Below are positions 1 to 8,914 of a DNA stretch of 64,000 nt, piece after piece. A program made the translations under genes and the position numbers. Every line of letters begins with the position of its first letter. Position 1 is the stretch's first letter. This DNA is from CADEED01 sp036677145 (GTDB lineage: Bacteria; Pseudomonadota; Gammaproteobacteria; Steroidobacterales; Steroidobacteraceae), in assembly GCA_036677145.1 (NCBI GenBank), contig JAKFFF010000096.1, positions 14,181 through 78,180 of the forward strand. Reading direction: 5' to 3'. The notes beneath the pieces are model-generated. The model saw nothing but the letters and a program-made list of their open reading frames with translations. It did not search any database and was not told the DNA's origin.

Positions 1-861
1 CAATCGCGATACGGGCGGCTTCGGCCTGGGGCTCGCCATCGTGGCGCGGATCGCCGCGTTGCATCGCGGCCGCGCGATAGCTGAAGCCAGCGCCAGCCTC
101 GGGGGCGCGCGTCTCGCACTCGAGTGGCCGGACCCCTGAAGCTCCGCCAGCGCCGCGCGCAGTTCGGGCGCCGCCTTTGCCGCGGCGGCGCGGTAGTCGG
201 GCGAGGCGAGCAGCTGTTGCACCAGCCATTCCGCGCCGATGCGTCCCGCCGCCAGGTCGCTCGGAAAATGTACGCCGCACACCGCGCGCGCCCGCGCGAA
301 TTCGTCCGCCCGGGCCAGCAGCTTCGCGCGCCGTTGCGGCACCATCTCCGCCAGTAGATAGGCAATGACGTAGCCGTAGGTCGAATGACCGCTGGGGTAG
401 GACCGGTCGCCGGCGACGTCACCGATGCAAGGCTCGACTGTGGGATCGACCACATACGGACGGCTGCGCGCGAACTTGCGCTTCGGCGCGCGCACGTATC
501 GGCTCACATCGTCTTCCACATCCTCCATGAGCGATTGCAATGCAGGCAGGCGCGGCGGGTGACGCGCGTCGAATCCCAGCGCGGCATAAAACCGGTCGAC
601 ATCCTTGCGACGGTCTGCGTGCGCCGCCGCGACGTCGGCCTGCGTGCGATTTTTCTGGAGATCGAGGAGCACATCGAGCTCGCGCCGTTCCTCGGGTGAT
701 CCCTCCAACGGCGGCGGTGGAAACACGGCGACGAACGCGGAGGTGTCCTCCGGCAGAAATCGCGCTGGCCGATGCTCGGACCAACGCCATGCGCCGGCCG
801 CGATCACGACGAAGGCGATGCCACCTGCGATCCACCTGGCTTTTCCCACCGGCATGCGCAT
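1..861 (-). CDS. Class A non-specific acid phosphatase, PAP2 superfamily (stop codon outside window)
   Basis: Predicted periplasmic or membrane-anchored phosphomonoesterase. The three-part PAP2/PhoN signature is complete: KRKFARSRP at residues 127-135, PSGH at 156-159 (catalytic His159) and RARAVCGVHFPSD at 190-202 (His198, Asp202). Residues about 11-25 form one hydrophobic segment, either a signal peptide or an anchor. The ATG at 861 overlaps the glpK stop (TGATG), so the gene is probably coupled to glpK; a second ATG lies two codons downstream. PhoN relatives would end near residue 245, but the frame stays open to base 1 (287 codons), running antisense through the end of the sensor kinase gene. 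The true end is therefore unknown. The extra tail looks low in family-like content and may be non-homologous read-through or the product of a local frameshift. Family assignment is strong; the boundary is not. Confidence 0.85.
   Translation of the reverse strand, partial: MRMPVGKARWIAGGIAFVVIAAGAWRWSEHRPARFLPEDTSAFVAVFPPPPLEGSPEERRELDVLLDLQKNRTQADVAAAHADRRKDVDRFYAALGFDARHPPRLPALQSLMEDVEDDVSRYVRAPKRKFARSRPYVVDPTVEPCIGDVAGDRSYPSGHSTYGYVIAYLLAEMVPQRRAKLLARADEFARARAVCGVHFPSDLAAGRIGAEWLVQQLLASPDYRAAAAKAAPELRAALAELQGSGHSSARRAPPRLALASAIARPRCNAAIRATMASPRPKPPVSRL
2..139 (+). CDS. Sensor histidine kinase, C-terminal end (partial)
   Basis: Only the last 45 codons lie in the window. They read through a G2-type ATP-lid motif (GGFGLGLAIV) followed by a short tail ending in TGA, which is the C-terminal end of a HATPase_c domain of a two-component sensor kinase. 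The sensor part and any partner response regulator are upstream of the window, so the stimulus cannot be named. The 3' end lies antisense within an open frame of the phosphatase gene on the minus strand. Confidence 0.8.
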   Translation, partial: NRDTGGFGLGLAIVARIAALHRGRAIAEASASLGGARLALEWPDP

Positions 862-2363
862 CAGGAGGCCCAGTCGCGCGACCGTTCGACTGCCTGCGTC
901 CAACGGGCGCGGCGCGCCGCCGCGCTGTCGCGAGACATGCGGGGCTCGAAGCGTTTCTCGAGCGACCACAAGGCGGCAAGTTCGCTTTCATCCTGCCAGA
1001 AGCCGGCGCCCAGTCCGGCGAGCGCGGCCGCTCCGAAGGCCGTGGTTTCAGTGTTCGCCGGTCGCAGCACCGGCACACCCAATAGATCCGCCTGGAATTG
1101 CAGCAGCAGGTCGTTGCGTGCCGCGCCGCCATCGACGCGCAGTTCGCCCAGGGGATGTCCGGAGTCGCGCCGCATGGCGTCGATCAGGTCGGCGGTCTGA
1201 AAGGCGATGCTTTCGACCGCGGCGCGCGCGATGTGCGCGCGCGTCGATCCGCGTGTCAGGCCGAGGATGGCGCCGCGCGCCGCGGCATCCCATTGTGGTG
1301 CGCCGAGGCCCGCGAACGCCGGGACCAGGTAGACGTCGCCGGTATCCGGGACCTTCATCGCGAGTGCTTCGACATCTGACGATCGTTCGATGATGCCGAG
1401 TCCGTCGCGCAGCCACTGGATCGTCGCACCCCCCATGAACACACCGCCTTCGAGTGCGAAGCGAGTCTCGCCGCCGCGCCGGCTCGCCACGGTAGTGAGG
1501 AGCCGGTGCGCGGAGCGTTGCGGATTCTCGCCGACGTTCATCAGCGCGAAGCAACCGGTGCCGTAGGTGTTCTTGGCCATGCCCGGCGCGAAACATGCCT
1601 GGCCGAACAGCGCCGCCTGTTGATCGCCCGCGATTCCCGTTACGGGTAGTTTGATCCCGTCGATCTCGATTTCGATCGCGTCGGCACGCGCGAGGCAGGA
1701 GTCCACCACCTGCGGCAGGCAGTCGCGCGGCACGCGCAATAGCCCGAGCAGGCGCTCATCCCAGTCGCCGGTCTGCAGATTGAACAGCAGCGTGCGGCTC
1801 GCATTGGTCGCGTCGGTGACATGCCGGCGATGCGCGCTGAGTTTGTACATCAGCCAGCTATCGATCGTGCCGAAGGCCAGCTGTCCTGTTTCAGCCCGCT
1901 GACGCGCGCCCGGCACGTGATCCAGCAGCCAGGCCAGTTTGGTGGCCGAAAAATACGGGTCGAGCAGCAGGCCCGTGCGTGCGGAGATTTCGTCTTCGAG
2001 TCCGGCCGCACGCATCACTTCGCAGGTATCGGCCGTGCGGCGGTCCTGCCAGACGATCGCGGGCGCGATGGGCTCACCCGTCGCGCGGTCCCACACCACC
2101 GTCGTTTCACGCTGATTCGTGATGCCGATGGCGACGACGTCGCGCGGCGTGGCCTGCGCCGCATGCAGCGCGTCGCGAATGGTTGTGAGCTGCGAGGTCC
2201 AGATCTCGCCGGCGTCGTGTTCCACCCAGCCCGGGCGCGGAAAATGCTGGGTGAATTCGCGCTGCGCCAGCGCGACGATGCGGCCCGTCGCATCGAACAG
2301 CAGCGAGCGCGAGCTCGTGGTGCCCTGGTCGAGCGCGAGCACGTATCGTGCGGCGGCGCTCAC
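861..2363 (-). CDS. glpK: Glycerol kinase
   Basis: Phosphorylates glycerol with ATP to sn-glycerol 3-phosphate in the cytoplasm. The 500-residue protein has the FGGY-kinase opening (ALDQGTTSSR), the GITNQRETTVVWD segment and the C-terminal VDGGAARNDLLLQ nucleotide-binding motif, and is full length for GlpK (E. coli 502 residues). The start is GTG at 2363. No glpF or glpD is adjacent; instead the gene follows a Gfo/Idh/MocA oxidoreductase by 12 bases and precedes the acid phosphatase with a one-base TGATG overlap. The three genes probably form one minus-strand operon, perhaps linking release or oxidation of polyols to glycerol 3-phosphate; that link is inference. Confidence 0.96.
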   Translation of the reverse strand: MSAAARYVLALDQGTTSSRSLLFDATGRIVALAQREFTQHFPRPGWVEHDAGEIWTSQLTTIRDALHAAQATPRDVVAIGITNQRETTVVWDRATGEPIAPAIVWQDRRTADTCEVMRAAGLEDEISARTGLLLDPYFSATKLAWLLDHVPGARQRAETGQLAFGTIDSWLMYKLSAHRRHVTDATNASRTLLFNLQTGDWDERLLGLLRVPRDCLPQVVDSCLARADAIEIEIDGIKLPVTGIAGDQQAALFGQACFAPGMAKNTYGTGCFALMNVGENPQRSAHRLLTTVASRRGGETRFALEGGVFMGGATIQWLRDGLGIIERSSDVEALAMKVPDTGDVYLVPAFAGLGAPQWDAAARGAILGLTRGSTRAHIARAAVESIAFQTADLIDAMRRDSGHPLGELRVDGGAARNDLLLQFQADLLGVPVLRPANTETTAFGAAALAGLGAGFWQDESELAALWSLEKRFEPRMSRDSAAARRARWTQAVERSRDWAS

Positions 2364-2375
2364 GTCATCCTTCGA

Positions 2376-3368
2376 TCAGGCGGCGAGCCCGCGCGGCTTG
2401 AGTCCCGCGGCCCGGTAGATGGCATCGATCGCGCGCATGTTGCCGACCGCATCCTCGCCGCCGGTGAGGGGCTGCTCCCGCCCGGCCAGGCATTCGAGCA
2501 CGTGCCGCAGCTGGTAGTGAAACGTGGTTTCTCCGCCCGACACGATCTGCGGCAGAGGTGCGTTCGGTCCGTCGATCGACAAGGTCGCGCCAGCGTGGGG
2601 TGTCACGGGGTTGTCGATCTCGAGCATCCCCGCCTCGCCGTGCACGCGCAGGCGGCGGAACAACTTGCCATCGTCGGGTTGCATCGAGCATTCGAGGCTC
2701 GCGGTCGGCCCGCTCGTGAACGCGAGTTCCGCGCGGGCCTGCAGGTCGACGCCCGGAGTCGAGCAACGCGCGCTGGCACTGACGACCGTGGGCTCGTCAC
2801 CTGTCACGGTGCGGATCCAGTGCACGCAATAACATCCGAGGTCCATCAATGCGCCTCCGCCGAGTTCTTCGATGTAGCGCAGTTCGCCCGGCGTGTCCGG
2901 CAGTTGCGCGTTGAACACGGCCTCGATGTGGCGGATGCGGCCAATGGCGCCGGAGCGCAACAGCGCCAGCGCCTGCTGGAACAACGGATGGTAGCGATAG
3001 TGGAAGCCTTCGATGAGATGACGCCCCGCGGCTTTCGCGGCCGCCGCCATATGCGCGGCTTCCTGCGCGTTGCGGGCGAACGGTTTCTCGACCAGCACGT
3101 GTTTGCCGTTCGCGAGCGCCGCCGTGCACCACTCGAGGTGCGCGGAGGGCGGCAGGGCCACGTACACCAGGTCGATGTCATCGCGCGCGATGAGCTCGGC
3201 ATAACTACCGAAGGCGAGCGGCAGGGAATGTTGTGCGGCGAAATTCTGCGCGCGCTCGAGGGTGCTGGCCGCGACGGCGACGGCTTCTGTGCCGAGCAGA
3301 TCGTTCGCCGGTGTGACGATGCCGCGTGGCGCGATTCGTGCCGCGCCCAGTATTCCGATGCGTATCAT
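2376..3368 (-). CDS. Gfo/Idh/MocA family NAD(P)-dependent oxidoreductase
   Basis: A 330-residue dehydrogenase of the glucose-fructose oxidoreductase/inositol dehydrogenase family. The N-terminal Rossmann fold begins at once (MIRIGILGAARIAP) and the family EKPFARN motif, which contributes the active-site Lys-Pro, is present near residue 95. The C-terminal domain carries the usual GGGALMDLGCYCV segment. I chose the ATG at 3368 because the Rossmann strand starts there; an upstream in-frame ATG at 3386 adds six unlikely residues. The substrate is probably a sugar, polyol or trans-dihydrodiol, but nothing in the sequence fixes it. It is first in a probable operon with glpK and is divergent from dapB, with 56 bases between the starts. 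Confidence 0.88.
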   Translation of the reverse strand: MIRIGILGAARIAPRGIVTPANDLLGTEAVAVAASTLERAQNFAAQHSLPLAFGSYAELIARDDIDLVYVALPPSAHLEWCTAALANGKHVLVEKPFARNAQEAAHMAAAAKAAGRHLIEGFHYRYHPLFQQALALLRSGAIGRIRHIEAVFNAQLPDTPGELRYIEELGGGALMDLGCYCVHWIRTVTGDEPTVVSASARCSTPGVDLQARAELAFTSGPTASLECSMQPDDGKLFRRLRVHGEAGMLEIDNPVTPHAGATLSIDGPNAPLPQIVSGGETTFHYQLRHVLECLAGREQPLTGGEDAVGNMRAIDAIYRAAGLKPRGLAA

Positions 3369-3424
3369 GGGTCGGCAGTCTCGCACGACTGCCGGCGCTG
3401 CGGCACACTGTCGCCGGAATCAAC

Positions 3425-4243
3425 ATGGGAGCCAACGTGACGCGAGCAGTCTTGATCGGTGCAACCGGGCGCATGGGCGCGGCCATCGTGCGCGCCAGCG
3501 CCGCGGGTGGCGTCACCATCGTCGCGGCCGTTGCATCCCCCGGCAGCAAGTCGGCGGGCCTCGATGTCGGCGAGGTCGCCGGCGGCAAGGCGCTGGGCGT
3601 CCGCGTGCAGACCGAACTACCCGCGGATCTCGGCAAGGCCGCCGTCGCGATCGATTTTTCGCGGCCCGAACTCACACTGCGTGCGCTCGATGCGTGTCGC
3701 GCGGCCGGTGTTCCACTCGTGATCGGTACGACCGGACACGACGCCGCCTTCGACGCGCGCGTCGACGGCGCTGCGCGCGACATTGCGGTGCTCGTCGCGC
3801 CCAACACTTCGATCGGCGTAGCGGTCGCGATGGAACTGGTGCGTCTCGCCGCGCGCGTATTGCCCGCGGAGTTCGACATCGAGATCACCGAAGCGCATCA
3901 CAAGCACAAAGTTGATGCCCCGTCAGGAACCGCGCTCGCGCTGGCGGGCAGCGCGGCCCAGGGCCGCGGGCTCGATCCGCGGCACGCGGTGAAGGCAGGG
4001 CGCGCCGGCAACGAGGCCCGCCGGCCCGGCGAAATCGGCATAGCGTCGGTCCGGGCGGGGGACGTGGTCGGGACCCACGCCGTCCTTTTTGCAGGCGGCG
4101 GCGAGCGGCTGACCATCACCCACGAGGCGACCGACCGGTCAATATTTGCCCAGGGCGCTGTCCGGGCGGCGGCCTGGCTTGCGGGTCAAAAACCCGGGCG
4201 TTACACAATGGCCAACGTACTTGGATTAAAAACAAGCGCTTAG
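3425..4243 (+). CDS. dapB: 4-hydroxy-tetrahydrodipicolinate reductase
   Basis: Reduces 4-hydroxy-tetrahydrodipicolinate to tetrahydrodipicolinate in the diaminopimelate/lysine pathway, feeding peptidoglycan and protein synthesis. The 272-residue length matches the family (E. coli 273). The nucleotide-binding motif GATGRMG lies near residue 14, the catalytic HHKHKVDAPSGTA signature near residue 158, and IGTTGHD in the middle. ATG 3425 gives a 10-residue lead into the Rossmann strand; a GTG at 3437 is the alternative. It is divergent from the Gfo/Idh/MocA gene and followed by the carAB leader. The lack of a clear terminator before the carA promoter leaves read-through possible. Confidence 0.96.
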   Translation: MGANVTRAVLIGATGRMGAAIVRASAAGGVTIVAAVASPGSKSAGLDVGEVAGGKALGVRVQTELPADLGKAAVAIDFSRPELTLRALDACRAAGVPLVIGTTGHDAAFDARVDGAARDIAVLVAPNTSIGVAVAMELVRLAARVLPAEFDIEITEAHHKHKVDAPSGTALALAGSAAQGRGLDPRHAVKAGRAGNEARRPGEIGIASVRAGDVVGTHAVLFAGGGERLTITHEATDRSIFAQGAVRAAAWLAGQKPGRYTMANVLGLKTSA

Positions 4244-4312
4244 GGAGATATCCGCGCAGATTTCATTAGAACTTTCCGGGAGATTTTTCCCCGAAACGAA
4301 CAAGAAGTTTCA

Positions 4313-4341
4313 TGGACACCCCGGGGATCGCTTCGTAAAAT
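4313..4341 (+). promoter_or_regulatory. Probable sigma-70 promoter of carA-carB-greA
   Basis: TGGACA at 4313-4318 and TAAAAT at 4336-4341 are each one mismatch from consensus and separated by exactly 17 bases. A start site near 4348 would leave about 145 nt of untranslated leader before carA, holding the hairpin at 4378-4408. Called by eye from consensus and position; no start-site data. Confidence 0.65.
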
Positions 4342-4377
4342 TGCCGCCTAATCCGAAACGGGTTAGTCCAACGCAGG

Positions 4378-4411
4378 GCGGGAGGATGTTCGCGAGAACT
4401 CCTCCCGCTTT
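4378..4411 (+). promoter_or_regulatory. Leader hairpin (candidate attenuator) before carA
   Basis: GCGGGAGGA (4378-4386) pairs perfectly with TCCTCCCGC (4400-4408). Inside it GTTC (4388-4391) pairs with GAAC (4396-4399) around a GCGA tetraloop (GNRA type), leaving only T4387 bulged. The 13-bp stem is followed by only three T residues, so it is either a weak terminator or a regulatory structure. Its left arm contains a GGGAGG that resembles a ribosome-binding site. The position between the carA promoter and start suggests attenuation of carbamoyl-phosphate synthesis; this is inference. Confidence 0.6.
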
Positions 4412-4492
4412 GTGCATGTACGCTCCGCGCGGAGAGCAACCAATCATTCAAGCATTCATGTCGGGCCGTTGAGGCTCGAGGGGAGTACCCGC

Positions 4493-5677
4493 GTGACGGT
4501 AACCGCGGTCCTGGCTCTGGAAGATGGAACCATCTTCCACGGCCAGTCTATCGGCGCCAAAGGCAACACCACTGGCGAAGTCGTTTTCAATACCGCGTTG
4601 ACCGGTTATCAGGAAATTCTCACGGATCCGTCGTATTCCCGGCAGATCGTGACGCTGACCTATCCGCACATAGGGAACACGGGCACCACGCCCGAGGATC
4701 TCGAGTCGCCGACCGCGTATGCCGCGGGCATGGTAGTTAGAGACGTTCCGCCGCTGGCGAGCAACTGGCGCAAGTCGGAAGATTTGCGCGAATTCCTCGC
4801 GCGGCACAAGGTCGTCGCCATCTCGGGGATCGACACCCGCAAGTTGACGCGAATCCTGCGGGAGAAGGGCGCGCAGGCCGGTTGCATCATGACCGGCGAA
4901 AAGATCGACGCGAACGCCGCCGTGCGGGCCGCCAAGAAGTTTCCCGGCCTCAAGGGCATGGATCTCGCCAAGGTCGTCACGACCAAGCGCACCTATCAAT
5001 GGAACGAAGGCTCCATCTGGCAGCCGGAGAACCGGCCGGTCATGCGCGCGCACCAGCGCCTGCATGTCGTGGCCTACGATTTCGGCGTCAAACGCAACAT
5101 TCTCCGCATGCTCTCCGATCGGGGCTGCCGCATGACGGTGGTTCCCGCGCAGACCAGCGCCGAGGAAGTATTCGCGCTCGACGCGGACGGCGTATTCCTC
5201 TCCAACGGTCCCGGTGATCCGGAGCCTTGCGACTACGCCATCGAGGCGATCCGCGCCATCATGGTCGCGGATCTGCCGGTATTCGGCATCTGCCTCGGCC
5301 ATCAGTTGTTAGGCCTCGCGAGCGGGGCGCGCACCATGAAGATGAAGTTCGGCCATCACGGCGCGAATCACCCGGTGCAGGATCTCGAAACCGGGCGTGT
5401 GTTCATCACCAGCCAGAACCACGGCTTCGCCGTGGACGAAAGCGAACTGCCTTCGACTCTCAAGGCCACGCACCGCTCGTTGTTCGACGGATCGTTGCAG
5501 GGCATTGCCCGCATCGATCGCCCGGCTTTCAGCTTTCAGGGCCACCCGGAAGCGAGCCCCGGCCCGCAGGAAATGGGCGCCATGTTCGATCGATTCGTCC
5601 ACCTGATGTTGCGCCGGCTGCAGGCGAAGCTGCGCGCGCGCACCGGGAAGCAACCGCCCCCGGACAAGGCCGCCTGA
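4493..5677 (+). CDS. carA: Carbamoyl-phosphate synthase, small (glutaminase) subunit
   Basis: Hydrolyses glutamine and channels ammonia to CarB for carbamoyl phosphate used in arginine and pyrimidine synthesis. The CPSase_sm N-terminal domain (LALEDGTIFHG) is followed by a class I glutamine amidotransferase domain with nucleophile Cys267 in FGICLGHQLLG and the His/Glu pair in FQGHPEASPGP. Length is 394 residues (E. coli 382). The GTG at 4493 is preceded by a purine-rich GAGGGGAG site at good spacing and is where family similarity starts; longer upstream starts in the same frame read through the leader. carB follows 12 bases later. Confidence 0.97.
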   Translation: MTVTAVLALEDGTIFHGQSIGAKGNTTGEVVFNTALTGYQEILTDPSYSRQIVTLTYPHIGNTGTTPEDLESPTAYAAGMVVRDVPPLASNWRKSEDLREFLARHKVVAISGIDTRKLTRILREKGAQAGCIMTGEKIDANAAVRAAKKFPGLKGMDLAKVVTTKRTYQWNEGSIWQPENRPVMRAHQRLHVVAYDFGVKRNILRMLSDRGCRMTVVPAQTSAEEVFALDADGVFLSNGPGDPEPCDYAIEAIRAIMVADLPVFGICLGHQLLGLASGARTMKMKFGHHGANHPVQDLETGRVFITSQNHGFAVDESELPSTLKATHRSLFDGSLQGIARIDRPAFSFQGHPEASPGPQEMGAMFDRFVHLMLRRLQAKLRARTGKQPPPDKAA

Positions 5678-5689
5678 GTAAACGAGTTC

Positions 5690-8600
5690 ATGCCAAAACG
5701 CACAGACATCGAAAGCATCCTGATCATTGGCGCGGGCCCGATCATCATCGGCCAGGCCTGCGAGTTCGACTATTCCGGCGCGCAAGCCTGCAAGGCGCTG
5801 AAGGAGGAGGGTTACCGCGTCATCCTCGTGAACTCGAACCCGGCCACCATCATGACGGACCCGGAGATGGCCGACGCCATCTACATCGAGCCGATCAACT
5901 GGCGCACGCTGGCGCGAATCATCGAAAAAGAACAACCCGACGCGTTGCTGCCCACGATGGGTGGACAGACGGCGTTGAACACCGCGCTCGACCTGGTGCG
6001 CGAAGGGGTGCTCGCGAAGCATGGCGTCGAAATGATCGCCGCGTCGCGCGAGGCCATCGACATGGCCGAGGATCGCGAGCTGTTTCGCAACGCGATGCGC
6101 GAGATCGGACTGGAATGCCCGCGGGCAGCCGTGGCGCATACGCTCGCGCAAGCCGTGGAGATCCAGCAGGGTCTCGGCTTCCCCTGCGTCATCCGTCCGT
6201 CCTTCACGATGGGCGGCTCGGGCGGCGGTATCGCCTACAACCGCGAGGAATTCGAACAGATCGTCGAGCGTGGACTCGAGGCCTCACCGACCGCCGAGGT
6301 GCTGATCGAAGAGTCGGTGATCGGCTGGAAGGAATTCGAGATGGAGGTCGTTCGCGACAGGAACGACAACTGCATCATCGTCTGCTCGATCGAGAATCTC
6401 GATCCGATGGGCGTGCACACCGGCGATTCGATCACGGTCGCTCCCGCGCAAACGCTCACGGACAAGGAATACCAGCGCATGCGCAACGCGTCGATCGCGG
6501 TGCTGCGCAAGATCGGCGTCGACACCGGCGGCTCGAACGTGCAGTTCGCGGTGAGCCCGGACGACGGCCGGCTGCTGGTCATCGAAATGAATCCGCGCGT
6601 GTCGCGTTCGTCCGCGCTCGCGTCGAAAGCGACCGGATTCCCGATCGCGAAGATCGCGGCGAAGCTTGCCGTCGGTTACACGCTCGACGAACTCAAGAAC
6701 GACATCACGGGTGGCACGACGCCGGCCTCGTTCGAGCCGACGATCGATTACGTCGTGACCAAGATTCCGCGCTTCACGTTCGAAAAATTCCCGGCCGCGA
6801 ACTCGCGCCTCACTACCCAGATGAAGTCCGTGGGCGAGGTGATGGCCATCGGCCGCACTTTCCAGGAGTCATTGCAGAAGGCGCTGCGGGGACTCGAGAC
6901 CGGTCTCGATGGCCTGAACGAACAATTCAAGGGCGATCTCACCGAGGAAGATCGCGACAAACTCGCTTACGAGTTGCGCGCCCCCGGACCGAGCCGGCTG
7001 CTGTACGTCGCGGACGCGTTCCGCGCGGGCTGGTCGCTCGAGCGAATCCAGGAGCTCTCGTATATCGATCCGTGGTTCCTCGCGCAGATCGAGGATCTCC
7101 TCGTCGAGGAGTCGCGGACGCGCGAAGGGGGCGTTGCGGCGCTCGAAGTCGCCCGCCTGCGCGAACTCAAGCGCAAAGGGTTCTCCGACAGCCGGCTCGG
7201 TTCGCTGACGGGCGCCGGCGAGGCGGCGATTCGCGCCAAGCGGCACGCGTTCAACCTGCGCCCGGTCTACAAGCGCGTGGACACGTGCGCCGCCGAGTTC
7301 GCCACGTCGACCGCTTACATGTACTCGACCTACGAGGAAGAGTGCGAGGCGCAACCAACCAGCAAGCGCAAGATCATGATCCTCGGCGGCGGTCCGAACC
7401 GCATCGGCCAGGGTATCGAGTTCGACTACTGCTGCGTGCACGCCGCATTGCAGCTGCGCGAGGATGGTTTCGAAACCATCATGGTCAATTGCAACCCGGA
7501 AACCGTGTCGACCGACTATGACACTTCCGATCGCCTGTATTTCGAGCCGCTGACGTTGGAGGACGTCCTCGAAATCATCGCGAAGGAACAACCGGAGGGA
7601 GTGATCGTGCAGTACGGCGGCCAGACGCCGCTGAAGCTGTCGCGGGCGCTCGAGGCGGCGGGCGCGCCGATCATCGGCACCTCGCCCGACTCGATCGACA
7701 TCGCCGAGGATCGCGAGCGCTTCCAGGTGCTGGTGAAGAATCTCGGTCTCAAACAACCGGCGAACGCGACGGCGCGCACCGAAGAACAGGCGGTTGCGCT
7801 CGCCCGCACCGTGGGATTCCCGCTGGTCGTGCGGCCTTCCTACGTGCTCGGCGGACGCGCGATGGAAGTCGTGTTCAATGAAGACGATCTGCGTACCTAC
7901 ATGACGACCGCCGTGAGCGTGTCGAACGACAGTCCCGTGCTGCTCGACCGCTTCCTCGACGTCGCGATCGAAGTCGACGTCGACGCGTGCTGCGATGGCG
8001 AGGACGTGCTGATCGGCGGAATCATGGAGCACGTGGAGCAGGCCGGCGTGCACTCCGGTGATTCCGGATGTTCGCTGCCGCCCAACAGCCTGTCGCCCGA
8101 AACCCAGGCCGACCTGCGCGAGCAGACGCGCAAGCTCGCCAAGGCGCTCAACGTCATCGGTCTCATGAACATCCAGTTCGCGATCCAGAACGGCGTCATC
8201 TACGTGCTCGAGGTGAACCCGCGTGCATCGCGTACGGCGCCGTTCGTCTCCAAGGCGACCGGTGTGCCACTCGCGAAGATCGGCGCGCGCGTAATGACGG
8301 GACGCAAGATGAAGTCCATGGAAAACGCCAGCGAAGTCGTGCCGCCGTATTTCTCCGTGAAGGAAGCGGTATTCCCGTTCACCAAGTTCCCCGAAGCCGA
8401 TCCGATCCTCGGACCGGAGATGAAGAGCACCGGCGAAGTCATGGGAACGGGCCGTACGTTCGGCGAGGCCTACGCCAAGGCGCAGGCCGCCTCCGGCGTC
8501 ACGTTGCCGCGTTCGGGCGTCGTGCTGATCAGCGTGCGCGAACGCGACAAACCCGGCGCCGTCGTGCTCGCGAGAAAACTCATCGACAAGGGTTTCGAGC

Positions 8601-8914
8601 TGGCGGCAACCGACGGTACGGCGCGCGCGATCATCGAAGCGGGTTTCGCATGCAAGCGTGCGAACAAGGTGCGCGAAGGCCGGCCGCACATCGTCGACAT
8701 GATCAAGAACGACGAATTCGCGATGATCGTGAACACGACGGAAGGCAAACTCGCCACCCGGGAGTCCAACTCCATTCGTCGTGAGGCAGTGCACAAACGC
8801 ATCACCTACTACACGACGCTCGCAGGCGCGCTCGCAACCTGCGAAGCTCTGGATCACCTGGATGCCGTCGAGGTCCACAGGCTCCAGGACCTCCATAAAG
8901 AGGCCAAGGCATGA
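5690..8914 (+). CDS. carB: Carbamoyl-phosphate synthase, large subunit
   Basis: Synthesises carbamoyl phosphate from bicarbonate, ammonia from CarA and two ATP. The 1074-residue protein (E. coli 1073) shows the internal duplication of two ATP-grasp halves: IIGAGPIIIGQACEFDYSG near residue 12 recurs as ILGGGPNRIGQGIEFDYCC near residue 564. Each half has a MNPRVSRSSALASKATG-type loop (ENVNPR/EMNPR class). The last ~130 residues form the MGS-like allosteric domain that in E. coli binds UMP and ornithine. It sits between carA (12-base gap) and greA (4-base ATGA overlap), a carA-carB-greA arrangement also known in Pseudomonas. Confidence 0.98.
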   Translation: MPKRTDIESILIIGAGPIIIGQACEFDYSGAQACKALKEEGYRVILVNSNPATIMTDPEMADAIYIEPINWRTLARIIEKEQPDALLPTMGGQTALNTALDLVREGVLAKHGVEMIAASREAIDMAEDRELFRNAMREIGLECPRAAVAHTLAQAVEIQQGLGFPCVIRPSFTMGGSGGGIAYNREEFEQIVERGLEASPTAEVLIEESVIGWKEFEMEVVRDRNDNCIIVCSIENLDPMGVHTGDSITVAPAQTLTDKEYQRMRNASIAVLRKIGVDTGGSNVQFAVSPDDGRLLVIEMNPRVSRSSALASKATGFPIAKIAAKLAVGYTLDELKNDITGGTTPASFEPTIDYVVTKIPRFTFEKFPAANSRLTTQMKSVGEVMAIGRTFQESLQKALRGLETGLDGLNEQFKGDLTEEDRDKLAYELRAPGPSRLLYVADAFRAGWSLERIQELSYIDPWFLAQIEDLLVEESRTREGGVAALEVARLRELKRKGFSDSRLGSLTGAGEAAIRAKRHAFNLRPVYKRVDTCAAEFATSTAYMYSTYEEECEAQPTSKRKIMILGGGPNRIGQGIEFDYCCVHAALQLREDGFETIMVNCNPETVSTDYDTSDRLYFEPLTLEDVLEIIAKEQPEGVIVQYGGQTPLKLSRALEAAGAPIIGTSPDSIDIAEDRERFQVLVKNLGLKQPANATARTEEQAVALARTVGFPLVVRPSYVLGGRAMEVVFNEDDLRTYMTTAVSVSNDSPVLLDRFLDVAIEVDVDACCDGEDVLIGGIMEHVEQAGVHSGDSGCSLPPNSLSPETQADLREQTRKLAKALNVIGLMNIQFAIQNGVIYVLEVNPRASRTAPFVSKATGVPLAKIGARVMTGRKMKSMENASEVVPPYFSVKEAVFPFTKFPEADPILGPEMKSTGEVMGTGRTFGEAYAKAQAASGVTLPRSGVVLISVRERDKPGAVVLARKLIDKGFELAATDGTARAIIEAGFACKRANKVREGRPHIVDMIKNDEFAMIVNTTEGKLATRESNSIRREAVHKRITYYTTLAGALATCEALDHLDAVEVHRLQDLHKEAKA

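Noticed and set aside
419..1132. Minus-strand 237-codon frame across the glpK/phosphatase junction
   Set aside because: It lies in a different frame from both recognised genes, and those genes explain the DNA fully with complete active-site motifs.
4386..4472. 28-codon ORF in the carA leader as a true coding gene
   Set aside because: Its GGGAGG touches the ATG with no spacing and the codons show no run of Arg or other diagnostic residue. Kept only as part of the attenuation hypothesis.
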